A DNA stretch of 64,000 nt, from positions 434,001 through 498,000 of the forward strand of contig NZ_JAUCEN010000002.1 of NCBI RefSeq assembly GCF_030348945.1, given 5' to 3'. The translations under genes were made by a program, and so were the position numbers. The stretch is from Peribacillus sp. ACCC06369. Lineage in GTDB: Bacteria; Bacillota; Bacilli; Bacillales; DSM-1321. Below are positions 38,042-47,421 of this stretch, piece after piece; the stretch's first letter is position 1; each line of letters begins with the position of its first letter. The notes beneath the pieces were generated by a model, which was not told the origin of the DNA, searched no databases, and saw only the letters and a list, made by a program, of their open reading frames with translations.

Positions 38042-38854
38042 ATGTTAAATGGAAGCCAAAGAAAAAGCAATAGCAGCTATCTTAGTCTTAAAACTCTTTA
38101 TGAAGAAAATATCACGGTTAAGAGCATAGCCCAGGAGCTTGAGTTTTGCCATACAAACGATCTGGCGCTGGATATTCGGAAAGCATTGGAAAAAAAGAAT
38201 TTTGATATATTGGCAGTGCAAGATCAAGGGGAAATCATCGGATATATCGAAAGGGAAGAACTGGGTGAAGGGAGCATTTCGGAATATTTGAGAAACTTTT
38301 CACCAAGGGAAATGGTTTCGGATTCAACCCCTTTAATCCAGCTGCTCCATATTTTCAAGAATAAAACAAGGGTCTTCGTATTAGAGAATAATTCAATTAA
38401 AAAGTTGATTACCCATGCCGACCTTCAAAAGCCTCCAATTAGGATGCTGATATTCGGATACATTACCTTATTGGAAATGAGGATGAGCGATATCATCATG
38501 GATAGATTCGGCGACGGAAGCTGGCATCCAATGATCAGCGAAGACCGTTTAGAAAAGGCAACCGAATTATATAGGAGGAGAATCGATAAAAATGAGGATA
38601 TCAATTTAATAGAGTGCCTGCAAATCAGTGATAAATTCGATATCATACATAAGGATGAAGAATTGAGGTGCTTCTTCCAAATCCCTTCGAAAAGTAAAGG
38701 GAAGAAGGATGCGAATGCCATCCGGAAATTACGGGATAAGATTTCCCATGCAAATGAACTGGGACTGGACATGTCGTGGATGGAAATCATTGAGGTTGTC
38801 GAGTCCTGTGGGCAACTGCTCGAAATCTCTGAATCCTATCAGTATGAAAAATAA
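38042..38854 (+). CDS. CBS-domain protein with HEPN-like C-terminus
   Basis: 270 residues. The first half (about 20-125) reads as a CBS pair (NFDILAVQDQGEIIGYIERE; RVFVLENNSIKKLITHADLQ). The second half is helical, with an R-x4-H motif in IRKLRDKISHANELG (R231, H236), the hallmark spacing of HEPN domains, many of which are RNases or toxin-like nucleic-acid enzymes. A nucleotide-sensing CBS part driving a HEPN part is an inference. No neighbouring antitoxin is evident. Confidence 0.65.
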   Translation: MLNGSQRKSNSSYLSLKTLYEENITVKSIAQELEFCHTNDLALDIRKALEKKNFDILAVQDQGEIIGYIEREELGEGSISEYLRNFSPREMVSDSTPLIQLLHIFKNKTRVFVLENNSIKKLITHADLQKPPIRMLIFGYITLLEMRMSDIIMDRFGDGSWHPMISEDRLEKATELYRRRIDKNEDINLIECLQISDKFDIIHKDEELRCFFQIPSKSKGKKDANAIRKLRDKISHANELGLDMSWMEIIEVVESCGQLLEISESYQYEK

Positions 38855-38901
38855 GGATCCGGCTATCATGCTGGTTCTTTTTAATGTTTAACTCCAGACA
38901 G

Positions 38902-38929
38902 AAAAAAACTGCCCATATCAGGCAGTTTC
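38902..38929 (-). terminator. Terminator of the DUF3892 gene
   Basis: On the minus strand AAACTGCC / GGCAGTTT followed by Ts. Confidence 0.8.
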
Positions 38930-38938
38930 CCCGAAAAC

Positions 38939-39235
38939 TCAAAACTCCGGCAGTTGATCCAGGTTATTTTCTTTTATCCCATCAGGCTCACTCCGCAATA
39001 TATCACGTCCATATTTATGAAAGACGTCAACATTGGCCAGGATGCCTGCTTTGGCTTCCGAAAGGGCAGTGGGGTAGTCGAGTTCGCGGCCGGAGTTGGT
39101 CTTGATGGCGATAATATTGTCCTCTTCATTTTTCCTTACGGCGATGATTTCTTCTTTTCCTGCTGAATCAAGTTGGTTTGCTTGCGGTGTTCCCTGCTGT
39201 TTATAGGATTCATAAGCTTTTTCAAATTGGTCCAT
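38939..39235 (-). CDS. DUF3892-type small protein
   Basis: 98 residues. The C-terminal part IIAVRKNEEDNIIAIKTNSGRELDYPTALSEAKAGILANVDVFHKYGRDILRSEPDG matches the DUF3892 pattern (short beta hairpin plus helix). The N-terminus is a charged helix (MDQFEKAYESYKQQGTPQ). GGGAGGTG lies 8 bases before ATG 39235. Function unknown. It is divergent from the sigma-54-controlled alcohol dehydrogenase. Confidence 0.78.
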   Translation of the reverse strand: MDQFEKAYESYKQQGTPQANQLDSAGKEEIIAVRKNEEDNIIAIKTNSGRELDYPTALSEAKAGILANVDVFHKYGRDILRSEPDGIKENNLDQLPEF

Positions 39236-39296
39236 GTTTTGGACACCTCCCATTTATAGGGTGAGCTATTTTTTCTGCAATATACAAACCGGATTT

Positions 39297-39333
39297 CGTC
39301 CAACTTGGGCCGTTAATTCGTCCAAATGGGCCG
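39297..39333 (+). promoter_or_regulatory. Paired upstream activating sequence for a sigma-54 regulator
   Basis: Two near-identical direct repeats, CGTCCAACTTGGGCCG (39297-39312) and CGTCCAAATGGGCCG (39319-39333), start 22 bases (two helical turns) apart and lie about 50-90 bases upstream of the sigma-54 promoter. Position and pairing fit binding of an NtrC-type activator, presumably the regulator at 40585-42015. Confidence 0.65.
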
Positions 39334-39383
39334 AATTTTCGGCACTTTTTTAAATTGGATGCTGTCGTCTTGGCCTTTTTGCA

Positions 39384-39400
39384 TTGGCATGGCACTTGCA
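39384..39400 (+). promoter_or_regulatory. Sigma-54 (-24/-12) promoter of the zinc alcohol dehydrogenase
   Basis: TTGGCATGGCACTTGCA: GG at 39386-39387 and GC at 39398-39399 with exactly 10 bases between, matching the YTGGCAYGN4TTGCW consensus. It lies about 75 bases upstream of the gene. Confidence 0.88.
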
Positions 39401-39475
39401 TCTTGTATAAGTGGAGTAAGAAATATAAGTGGAGTAAGAAATAATATCCACTTAATTAAGGGAGGAATATGAATC

Positions 39476-40543
39476 ATGAATGTAAAACAAGGGGCTAGCA
39501 CTGTAAATGCAAAACAACAGGTCAAGACAATGAAGGCAGCGGTCGTCAATGAATTTAACCAAAAACTTGAGATAAAAGAAGTACCCATCCCGGAATTGGA
39601 TTATGGTGAGATATTAGTGAAAATTAAAGCATGTGGCGTGTGTCATACCGATTTACATGCGGTACATGGCGATTGGCCGGTAAAGCCCAAGCTTCCGCTT
39701 ATCCCAGGACATGAAGGTGTAGGCATCATAGAAAAGGTGGCAGAAGGCGTAACTTCCTTGAAGGTCGGTGACCGCGTTGGGATCCCATGGCTTTACTCGG
39801 CCTGTGGCGATTGTGAGTATTGTTTGACTGGAAGGGAAACGCTTTGCTTGGATCAATTGAATGCAGGCTACTCCGTGGACGGGGGGTATGCGGAATACTG
39901 TAAAGCACCTGCCAAATATGTGGTGAAGGTTCCTGAAGGGCTTGACTTTGCGGAAGTTTCACCGATTTTCTGTGCAGGCGTAACGACTTATAAAGCGCTT
40001 AAGGTATCAGAAGCAAAACCTGGTGATTGGGTAGCGGTTTATGGAATTGGCGGATTGGGACATGTTGCCCTTCAATACGCGAAAGCGATGGGCTTTAATG
40101 TCATTGCTGTCGATATTCAAGATGATAAGCTTGATCTGGCGGCGGAACTGGGGGCGGATTTCACGGTTAATGGGCTTAAGACTGATCCTGTACAAGCCAT
40201 TAAGGATAAAGTTGGCGGTGTGCAGGCAGCCATTTCTGTAGCGGTTACGAAAAAAGCATTCGAACAGGCTTACAGTTCAGTCAAGAGGGGCGGGACACTG
40301 GTCGTAGTCGGATTGCCGAATGATGAACTTCCGATCCCGATTTTTGATACGGTACTAAATGGGGTAACTGTAAAAGGGTCAATCGTCGGGACGAGAAAAG
40401 ATTTACAGGAAGCCGTTCAATTTGCGGCTGAGGGTAAAGTCAGAACGAATATAGAGACGAGGAAGCTTGATGAAATCAATGATGTGTTTTCAATGATGGA
40501 AAAGGGAGAAATCAATGGACGCATCGTATTGACGCTAGAATAG
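39476..40543 (+). CDS. adhA: Zinc-dependent alcohol dehydrogenase
   Basis: NAD-dependent medium-chain alcohol dehydrogenase of the AdhA/AdhP type, 355 residues. Catalytic zinc ligands: CGVCHTD and GHE in IPGHEGVG. Structural zinc cysteines lie in [16 protein letters not shown]. The NAD site is [15 protein letters not shown]. An 18-residue N-terminal extension ([17 protein letters not shown]) precedes the usual MKAAVVN start; GGGAGG lies upstream of the longer start. Driven by a sigma-54 promoter, with the matching activator and kinase genes facing it. Likely oxidises or makes ethanol or other primary alcohols. Confidence 0.93.
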   Translation: MNVKQGASTVNAKQQVKTMKAAVVNEFNQKLEIKEVPIPELDYGEILVKIKACGVCHTDLHAVHGDWPVKPKLPLIPGHEGVGIIEKVAEGVTSLKVGDRVGIPWLYSACGDCEYCLTGRETLCLDQLNAGYSVDGGYAEYCKAPAKYVVKVPEGLDFAEVSPIFCAGVTTYKALKVSEAKPGDWVAVYGIGGLGHVALQYAKAMGFNVIAVDIQDDKLDLAAELGADFTVNGLKTDPVQAIKDKVGGVQAAISVAVTKKAFEQAYSSVKRGGTLVVVGLPNDELPIPIFDTVLNGVTVKGSIVGTRKDLQEAVQFAAEGKVRTNIETRKLDEINDVFSMMEKGEINGRIVLTLE

Positions 40544-40549
40544 TAACAG

Positions 40550-40587
40550 AGGAGGATGCCCTGGAACGGGGCATCCCCCTTTTTTTA
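40550..40587 (+). terminator. Terminator after the zinc alcohol dehydrogenase
   Basis: GGAGGATGCCC / GGGGCATCCCCC stem followed by seven Ts; it overlaps the end of the convergent regulator gene. Confidence 0.9.
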
Positions 40588-42015
40588 TGTCTGGTTCTTC
40601 TCATTTAATATATAGCGTAATTTCCTTATGGATATTTGCAAGCGTTTGGCTGCTTCATTCCGGTTGCCGTAGGTTTTTTGCAGTGCCTGCATGACGAGTT
40701 CCTTTCCAATTGTGGATTGAAGCTGTTTGATTTCCGTAAGGATTTCTTCTAGCATCAGTTCATCTTTCTCATTAAAGTCGGCCACCAGCTTTTTTCGCCA
40801 CTCTTCAAGAAGGTTTTCAGTTGTCTGAATCTCATTCGGACGCTCCTTCTTCTTCGGAGTGACCTGGCTGTTAGATAGCGAGATATCATTGGCTGTTATT
40901 TCAGACTTATGGTCTGCAAGAGTTAGCGTGCGCATGACCACATTAGATAGTTCGCGTATGTTGCCTGGCCAGTTGTATTGTTGTAATTTTTCAATGGCTT
41001 CATTGGAAAAAGAGATATCTCCATGACCATTTCTCTCAATCAAGTGACGGACAAGCAAGGGAATATCCTCTTTTCGGTTGCGCAAAGGCGGGATATCCAG
41101 AGTCACGACGTTCAGTCGGTAAAATAGGTCTTCCCGGAATTTATTTTTGTCCACTGCCTGTTGCAGGTTTTCATTGGAGGCCGCCACTAACCGGGCGTTC
41201 GTCCGTAATGTCCCGCTGCTGCCAACCCGCATGAATTCCCGTGTTTCCAACACTCGTAGCAATTTGACTTGAATGGCGGGACTCGCATCCGCAATTTCAT
41301 CAAGGAAAAGCGTACCATTCCCTGCAATTTCGAAAAAACCCTTTCGCAACTGGGTAGCTCCGGTGAAAGCCCCCTTTTCATGGCCGAATAATTCGCTTTC
41401 AAGCAGGGATTCAGAGATCGCTCCACAATTGATGCCGATAAAAGGTTCATGGTTTCGGGGGCTGGCTATGTGGATGAAACGTGAAAGCACTTCTTTGCCG
41501 CTGCCGGTTTCTCCTTCAATTAATACATTGACTGATTTTTGGGCAACCTTGAATGCCGTTTCAATCAAACTCTTCATTAAAGTACTTTCACCGACAATCA
41601 ATCCTGATTCCTCGGCTAGCTTATGGATGAAATGTTGATTCAAATCTTCATTTTCATTCAATAGGTTGTCAATTTGCTTTTCCAATACTTCAATATCCAC
41701 AAAGGGTTTTTCCATATAATCACTCGCGCCAAGTTTCATTGCATCAACAGCGGTCTTGACGGTGCTGTATCCGGTCATGATCAGTACCTTGCAACGCGGC
41801 TGTAGTTGTTTTAGATGTTGCAGAAGGGAAAGGCCATCACAATCCGGAAGCTTCAGGTCTATCATTGCTACATCAAAACGCTGCTGATTCCAATCGATTT
41901 CATGAAAATCCTTTCCGCTATTCACAACTTGTACGAGGTAACCTTTCATCGTAAAAAGGCGGGATAGAAAAGTCCCAACTTCTTTCTCATCGTCTACCAC
42001 AAGTAAATTGATCAA
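40585..42015 (-). CDS. NtrC-type sigma-54-dependent response regulator
   Basis: 476 residues in the classic three parts: receiver domain with phospho-acceptor D53 (AMIDLKLPD), AAA+ domain with Walker A GETGSGKE (about 167), the sigma-54-contacting GAFTGA loop intact, Walker B FLDEIA and the arginine-finger region, and a Fis-type HTH at the C-terminus (NRNEAAKRLQISIRKLRYIL). It is transcribed with the kinase at 42020-43642 (4-base gap) and most probably activates the -24/-12 promoter at 39384. Confidence 0.95.
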   Translation of the reverse strand: MINLLVVDDEKEVGTFLSRLFTMKGYLVQVVNSGKDFHEIDWNQQRFDVAMIDLKLPDCDGLSLLQHLKQLQPRCKVLIMTGYSTVKTAVDAMKLGASDYMEKPFVDIEVLEKQIDNLLNENEDLNQHFIHKLAEESGLIVGESTLMKSLIETAFKVAQKSVNVLIEGETGSGKEVLSRFIHIASPRNHEPFIGINCGAISESLLESELFGHEKGAFTGATQLRKGFFEIAGNGTLFLDEIADASPAIQVKLLRVLETREFMRVGSSGTLRTNARLVAASNENLQQAVDKNKFREDLFYRLNVVTLDIPPLRNRKEDIPLLVRHLIERNGHGDISFSNEAIEKLQQYNWPGNIRELSNVVMRTLTLADHKSEITANDISLSNSQVTPKKKERPNEIQTTENLLEEWRKKLVADFNEKDELMLEEILTEIKQLQSTIGKELVMQALQKTYGNRNEAAKRLQISIRKLRYILNEKNQT

Positions 42016-42019
42016 CTTA

Positions 42020-43642
42020 TCATCGCCTTTCCTCTTCTGCTTGCAAGGGAAGCCTCAGGAAAAAAGTGCTTCCTTGTCCTGATTTACTCAAAACGTCGAT
42101 CTTGCCACCATGGTCTTTGGCGATTCCAAGGCTTACGGACAGCCCCAAACCTGTACCTTTTTCACGGTCTTTAGTTGTATGAAAGGGATGGAATATGAAG
42201 GGCAGGCGTTCTTTTTCAATCCCCGTTCCATTATCAGTCACCTGTACCACCATGAACTTGTCTTCTGAATAGGTAGTGATTGAAATCGATTTTTCCGATG
42301 GAGAGGACTCATCCAATGCGTCCTTGGCATTCAATAACAAGTTGATGATGATCTGTTCTATTTGAGGTTGGCTGCCCTTTATGAAGGGAAGGTCTTCCTG
42401 AAGGGAAAGATGAAGGGAAATTTGCTTCTTCCCCAGTTGAAACTTCAAAAGGTTCAGAACCTGATGAATGGCTTCGTTAATAGAGTAATAGTTGAATCTA
42501 TACTCATCCTGCCTCGAAAAGGTAAGCAGGCTTTTCACTATTTGCCTGCATCGGTCCCCACAAATCTTAATATCGTTCAAAAGCATATAGTCCAGATTGT
42601 CCTGGGGAGTTTTCCGTAATAAAATCTGGGAGTTACCAAGAATGGCCGTTAAGGGGCTATTCAATTCATGGGCAATCCCTGCTGCCATTTCACCGATCGC
42701 CCCAAGTTTACCGGCATGCAATAGCTGGACCTCCATCTGTCTTCTTTCGGTGACATTTTTATAATAAGCAATGACCCCATAGACTTGATGCTCCTCATTC
42801 TGAATCGGGTAGGCATGCATTTCCAAGATGGTATCATGCTGAAGGAGAATTTCTTGAAATCCTGGCTTATTGAATGAAAAGGTATATTGAATCAGATTTT
42901 GAGATTTTTCAATTAAAGGAACCAGGTCGGAAAAGTCCCTTGCAGAATCATTGGATTGATAGACGGTTCCTTTGTGATCAAAAACGATAATCATATCTTC
43001 AACTGCCTTGAACGTATCCTCCCACTCCTGCTTGGAATGAAGGACTTCCTTATAAAGCTGGGCATTCTCCAAAGTTAGTGCAAGCTGATTTGATAGTTGC
43101 TCAAGAAAATCCAGTTCATCTTTATGCCATGTTTTCTTATTCTTCCTGCCGAAAGTCCATATTCCGATTTTTTTACTTTTTCCGTACAAAGGAACCAATA
43201 GAAGTGCTTCGATCTCAAGGGATAATAGTCGTTCTTTTTCTGGGAAGTCCGGTAACCGTTTAACTTCCACCTGAATGGGCTGCTTATCTTTCAGAGCAGA
43301 CGAGAAACCCTGAAATGGGTGTAACGGGTTATTGGAATCAATTTCAAGTTCAAGTTCGCAGTGACCATTGGGGCAGATGTGAAGCAGGGCAGGTTCTTCC
43401 TCATACAATATGACAAAGTGACTGTCATCGAAGGTAATTAGCTGCTTGAGCTTTGCAATAACATTTCGGAGAATCTCTTGGATGTCGATGTCCATATTCA
43501 TATTTTTAGTGATGTCATTCATAATTTCGAGCTGCATATTCTTCTTCTTCAGCTGATCCACAGTTTTCTTAAGTTCCGTGTAATACGTTTTTTTTGAAGA
43601 TTTTACACCTGTCATTAAATCTATCAATTCAAGTTTGTTCAT
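42020..43642 (-). CDS. GAF-PAS sensor histidine kinase
   Basis: 540 residues, no membrane segment. A GAF domain (about 50-200; FDDSHFVILYEEEPALLHICPN...LLLVPLYGKSKKIGIWTFG) and a PAS domain (about 210-300) precede HisKA with His in AAGIAHELNSPLTAILGNSQILLRK, then a GHKL ATPase domain (NLLLNAKDALDES, DNGTGIEKERLPFIFHPFHTTK, GTGLGLSVSLGIA). The cytosolic sensor is paired with the sigma-54 activator. The signal may be an alcohol, aldehyde or redox cue (inference from neighbours). Confidence 0.93.
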   Translation of the reverse strand: MNKLELIDLMTGVKSSKKTYYTELKKTVDQLKKKNMQLEIMNDITKNMNMDIDIQEILRNVIAKLKQLITFDDSHFVILYEEEPALLHICPNGHCELELEIDSNNPLHPFQGFSSALKDKQPIQVEVKRLPDFPEKERLLSLEIEALLLVPLYGKSKKIGIWTFGRKNKKTWHKDELDFLEQLSNQLALTLENAQLYKEVLHSKQEWEDTFKAVEDMIIVFDHKGTVYQSNDSARDFSDLVPLIEKSQNLIQYTFSFNKPGFQEILLQHDTILEMHAYPIQNEEHQVYGVIAYYKNVTERRQMEVQLLHAGKLGAIGEMAAGIAHELNSPLTAILGNSQILLRKTPQDNLDYMLLNDIKICGDRCRQIVKSLLTFSRQDEYRFNYYSINEAIHQVLNLLKFQLGKKQISLHLSLQEDLPFIKGSQPQIEQIIINLLLNAKDALDESSPSEKSISITTYSEDKFMVVQVTDNGTGIEKERLPFIFHPFHTTKDREKGTGLGLSVSLGIAKDHGGKIDVLSKSGQGSTFFLRLPLQAEEERR

Positions 43643-43653
43643 GTTTTCACCTC

Positions 43654-44802
43654 TTATAGGGCTGTAAGAAGCAGATGATTAATCTGTTCTAATGACATAT
43701 CACGAGGATTTGTGATCATGCAGGCATCCTCAAGGGCAGTCATCCCTATGGGATCTATCATTTCCTTTGTAATGCCGACATCACTTAAACTCTTGGGAGC
43801 CCCTATATCCTGGGATAATTCCCTTACGAAGTGAATGGCCGCCATTCCAGCTTGCTGCTCGGTCAATGCACGTGTATCGATGCCCATGATGTCTGCAATC
43901 TCACTGAATCGACTTGGTGAGGCAATTCGATTGAACTCCATAACATGGGGAAGGAGTATCGCATTGATTTCACCATGCGGAAGGAGGTACTTGCCGCCGA
44001 TGGCATGTGAAATGGCATGGGCCGCTCCCAAAATGGCATTGGAAAAAGCTAGTCCTGCCTGCAGGCTTGCCATCGCCATCGCTTTTTTTGCTTCCTCATT
44101 ATGCCTGGATGCAACAGAGGGGCGTAAGTGACGGGAAACGATGGAAAGCGCATTTTTAGCTTGGACATCTGTCAATGGTGTGGCAGCGATTGAAACGTAG
44201 GATTCAATGGCGTGGGTTAAAACATCCATTCCCGTAGCCGCGGTCAAATCCGGACCCAAGGTGGTTAAGGTACCGGGATCGACTATTGCAATATCAGGGA
44301 CGAGTGATTTTGAAATGATCGTCATTTTTTTCTCGCGGAATGAATCGACAATCACCGAAAACTGGGAGACCTCTGATCCCGATCCGGCCGTAGTCATGAT
44401 CATCACCATGGGTGGGAGGGGGGAGTGGACTTTATCAACGCCTTCATAATCACTGATGATGCCGCCATTCGTAGCTAAAAGGGCTACCCCTTTGGCGACA
44501 TCCAAAGCACTGCCTCCTCCTAAACCAATGATGGCATCGCATTCTTGTTCATTAAATGTCAAACAGCCGGCTTCAATCTCCCTGTCTTTCGGGTTGGTCG
44601 TCATATCAATGAAGGTAGCAAAAGCAAGACCAGCATCTTGGCAGGATTTAATGACTTTATCTAACCAGCCAGCATTGGCCACACCAGAGTCGCTGACTAT
44701 AAGCGCCTTTTTGGCACCCAACCGCAAGCAGGCCTCACCGGCTTGTTCAATCGAACCTTTTCCAAAAATCACTTCCGGCATCACAAATTTAGTTATCGAC
44801 AT
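43654..44802 (-). CDS. Iron-containing alcohol dehydrogenase
   Basis: 382-residue group III alcohol dehydrogenase. Features: N-terminal PEVIFGKGSIEQAGE, NAD-binding IGLGGGSALDVAKG (about 95-108), and metal-ligand region with LTHAIESYVS, AISHAIGGKYLLPHGEINAILLPHVMEFN. Acts on short-chain alcohols or aldehydes. It stands upstream of and in line with the kinase and regulator genes (11-base gap), so one transcript probably carries all three. I found no -24/-12 promoter before it. Confidence 0.93.
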   Translation of the reverse strand: MSITKFVMPEVIFGKGSIEQAGEACLRLGAKKALIVSDSGVANAGWLDKVIKSCQDAGLAFATFIDMTTNPKDREIEAGCLTFNEQECDAIIGLGGGSALDVAKGVALLATNGGIISDYEGVDKVHSPLPPMVMIMTTAGSGSEVSQFSVIVDSFREKKMTIISKSLVPDIAIVDPGTLTTLGPDLTAATGMDVLTHAIESYVSIAATPLTDVQAKNALSIVSRHLRPSVASRHNEEAKKAMAMASLQAGLAFSNAILGAAHAISHAIGGKYLLPHGEINAILLPHVMEFNRIASPSRFSEIADIMGIDTRALTEQQAGMAAIHFVRELSQDIGAPKSLSDVGITKEMIDPIGMTALEDACMITNPRDMSLEQINHLLLTAL

Positions 44803-45074
44803 CTTTGCGCCTTCTCCCTGTAAAAATTCAATCTCTTCTGTATTATTTTCCCGAAAAAGAGCGAAAATCCTGTTTGGATTCCAGGTATTTTTATATAATA
44901 TGACAAAATATCAAATGGTAGAGAACTTTCGGCACGTGTCAAACGGCCTTCTTTTTTCTTTAATTTGTAAATTCGTTACTTTAGACATGCATTAATAGGG
45001 ATAAACCTACCTAGTTAGTATTATCTATATATTGTAAAATTATGGAGGTAATCTATTAAACTGGGAGGCAATCT

Positions 45075-46469
45075 ATGAAAAAACAATTTCTATCGATAAC
45101 ATTAATCGCAGCATTGACACTCGGGACAACTACCGCTTTAGCGACGCCGCATTCATCACAGGTGCAACAGGCGCCATCCACGGACAAGAAAGTCGTTAAG
45201 AAAATTGATGTCGACAAAATCTACAAGAATATTGAATACCTCTCACAAACACCTCGGGTGGCCGGTACGGATTCTGAGTATAAGGCCGTCCAATTCATCA
45301 AAAAGCAATTCAATTCTTATGGCTATGAAGCCGACATCGAAGAGTTCAATTTTTTATCTTATACAGACCCAAATCTGGTCAAACTGTCCGTTGCTGGATT
45401 TGATGGGGAAATCCAAGCGAACCATCTAACCTATTCAGTTAATGGGAATTTATCCGGTGAAGTGGTATACGCCGGTTTAGGAACGAAAGAAGAACTTGAG
45501 GAAACCGATGTTAAAGGGAAGATTGCCCTTATACAAAGAGGCAGCCTCACTTTTGCAGAGAAAGTATTGAATGCAGCAGAAAAAGGGGCAGCGGGAGTCA
45601 TCCTGTTCAATAATGCCGATGGGGAATTAAACGGGACACTCGGAGGGGCTAATGACAAGTATATTCCATCTGTCACGATAACCAAAAAGGATGGAGAAGC
45701 CCTGCTGGAGAAATTAAATGCTGGAGCTAAATTGACAGCATCATTAAAAATTGAAGGAGCTTATTCCGGAGAGAAAACCTCTTATAATGTAGTGGCAACG
45801 AAAAAAGCAACCAAGAACATAAAAGCAAAAAAGAGCGATATCATTTATATTACTGGACATCATGATTCCGTCGCTGGAGCACCCGGAGCGAATGATGATG
45901 CATCAGGAACATCCGTCACCCTTGAACTTGCACGTGTGCTGAAGAATCTTCCTACAGATACGGAAATTCGCTTCGTCACCTTTGGGGCTGAGGAAAATGG
46001 ACTTCTAGGTTCACAGCATTATGTGGACAATCTCTCTGATGATGATATCAAGCGGACGCTTGCCAACTTCAATCTGGATATGGTAGGAAGCCGGGAAGCA
46101 GGAGATTTGGTCATTTTAACTAATGATGGAGAAATGAATCTTGTAACCGAGCTGGCTCAGACATCAAGTGCAAGACTGAATGGCGAGCCGACTCCATATG
46201 GACAAGGCGGTAGAAGTGACCATGTATCTTTCGCAGAGGCTGGGATTCCCGCTGCATTATTCATCCATAGTCCATCAGAACCTTGGTATCATACTCCTGA
46301 TGATACCATTGATAAAATCTCAAAAGAAAAGCTTCAAGATGTTGCTGAAATTGTCGGCACCGCTGTCTATGACCAAGCTAAAATCGAACCTGAAAAACCT
46401 GATCTCAATCATAAAAAAGGGAAAAAGGTGAAAGTTCCGCATTTATTTGACGAAAAGGAATTTAAATAA
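45075..46469 (+). CDS. Secreted M28 aminopeptidase with PA domain
   Basis: 464 residues, similar to B. subtilis aminopeptidase YwaD. Sec signal peptide (KKQFLSITLIAALTLGTTTALA), PA insertion domain (about 130-235; GLGTKEELEETDVKGKIALIQRGSLTFAEKVLNA) and an M28 zinc-peptidase domain: TGHHDSVAGAPGANDDASG (metal His and Asp, about 261-280), EENGLLGSQHYV (catalytic Glu plus ligand), NLDMVGS and the final His in WYHTPDDTIDKIS. Releases N-terminal amino acids from peptides outside the cell. GGGAGG precedes the start. Confidence 0.93.
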   Translation: MKKQFLSITLIAALTLGTTTALATPHSSQVQQAPSTDKKVVKKIDVDKIYKNIEYLSQTPRVAGTDSEYKAVQFIKKQFNSYGYEADIEEFNFLSYTDPNLVKLSVAGFDGEIQANHLTYSVNGNLSGEVVYAGLGTKEELEETDVKGKIALIQRGSLTFAEKVLNAAEKGAAGVILFNNADGELNGTLGGANDKYIPSVTITKKDGEALLEKLNAGAKLTASLKIEGAYSGEKTSYNVVATKKATKNIKAKKSDIIYITGHHDSVAGAPGANDDASGTSVTLELARVLKNLPTDTEIRFVTFGAEENGLLGSQHYVDNLSDDDIKRTLANFNLDMVGSREAGDLVILTNDGEMNLVTELAQTSSARLNGEPTPYGQGGRSDHVSFAEAGIPAALFIHSPSEPWYHTPDDTIDKISKEKLQDVAEIVGTAVYDQAKIEPEKPDLNHKKGKKVKVPHLFDEKEFK

Positions 46470-46483
46470 TGCAGTAAATATTT

Positions 46484-46511
46484 AGAGGGTGCAGCCTGCA
46501 CTCTCTTTTTA
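46484..46511 (+). terminator. Terminator after the aminopeptidase gene
   Basis: AGAGgGTGCA / TGCACtCTCT followed by TTTT. Confidence 0.8.
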
Positions 46512-46705
46512 TGTTTGAAAATGGAAATAAAGAGGTAAAAAGTCTATTCTGGAATTGGTGCGTGTGGGATGAATTCCCTAAACACCTAGCATAAATAGCT
46601 TATTTATCCCTATTTAACTCTAAGACTATAATCCTTATAATGAAAATTATGAAAAATATGACAGTCTGCATAATGAGAATAGTATGTTTGAGGTGATTTT
46701 TTTAA

Positions 46706-47131
46706 GTGTATGCAAATTCATTGAGTGAAATTCACTCTGCCCTATCCAGTAAAATGTCCGATGTGAATGAAAAAATTAATCGTTTGGAGCAGGCAAAAAG
46801 ACAAATAAAAGACGAACAGAACGCTTGTCTGGGGGAAATTGCTAAAATTAAAAATCCAGACTTGGCAAAAAGCTGGACGGGAAACCGTGCAGAAGACTTT
46901 CAAGATGCCCGCAGTGATGCATACAAGGCAATGTCAACGATCATTCATGATGATTATGACGACTATCAAGAGAAAATCGACGGTAAAATCATGATGCTTA
47001 ATATAGAGAAAAAGGCTCTGAGTGCAGCAGGCACCATAGCTCATGAAGCGGATGTACTTATAGGTAAAGGAGAAGCCGTCATAGATCAACTGGAAAGTAA
47101 AATATCATATTTAAAAGGGTGGTTGTTTTAA
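46706..47131 (+). CDS. DUF5082/YwqH-like T7SS toxin partner
   Basis: 141 residues, all helical: YANSLSEIHSALSSKMSDVNEKINRLEQAKRQI..., with KSWTGNRAEDFQDAR in the turn, a W-x-G motif like that of WXG100 proteins. Matches the DUF5082/YwqH family, which accompanies LXG toxins and helps their export by the type VII system. GTG start with GAGGTGA upstream (longish spacing). First gene of the LXG operon; its stop overlaps the next start (TAATG). Confidence 0.85.
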   Translation: MYANSLSEIHSALSSKMSDVNEKINRLEQAKRQIKDEQNACLGEIAKIKNPDLAKSWTGNRAEDFQDARSDAYKAMSTIIHDDYDDYQEKIDGKIMMLNIEKKALSAAGTIAHEADVLIGKGEAVIDQLESKISYLKGWLF

Positions 47132-47421
47132 TGACGACGATCAAACTGAATCATCCTGCCGTAATGAAGCAAGTCGATCAGGTGAAGACGGCGCTTGGTA
47201 CAGTCACGCTTGGAAATCAGCCGGCAGGCGAACTTGGCAGCAATAAATTGGAATTCACCTCGAAATGGATTGACCGGGAAACGAACCTGGAGAAGGTCTT
47301 CGAGCAATATATCAAAATCGTCCAGAAAAATGTGGAAGATACCCGTGCCAACATTGACTTATTAAAAGAACAGGATGAAGCCATCGCCCATACGTCTTCA
47401 CATGGGTACCAGCCGCGATGA
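47131..47421 (+). CDS. DUF5344/YwqI-like T7SS toxin partner
   Basis: 96 residues, helical: TTIKLNHPAVMKQVDQVKTALGTVTLGNQPAGELGSNKLEFTSKWIDRETNLEKVFEQYIKIVQKNVEDTRANIDLLKEQDEA. Matches the DUF5344/YwqI family found between YwqH-like and LXG genes. Expected to bind the toxin's LXG helix as a small export partner. Translationally coupled at both ends (TAATG upstream, ATGA downstream). Confidence 0.85.
   Translation: MTTIKLNHPAVMKQVDQVKTALGTVTLGNQPAGELGSNKLEFTSKWIDRETNLEKVFEQYIKIVQKNVEDTRANIDLLKEQDEAIAHTSSHGYQPR

Noticed and set aside
44803..44960. Second sigma-54 promoter before the iron-type alcohol dehydrogenase
   Set aside because: No GG-N10-GC arrangement on the minus strand; only partial resemblance.
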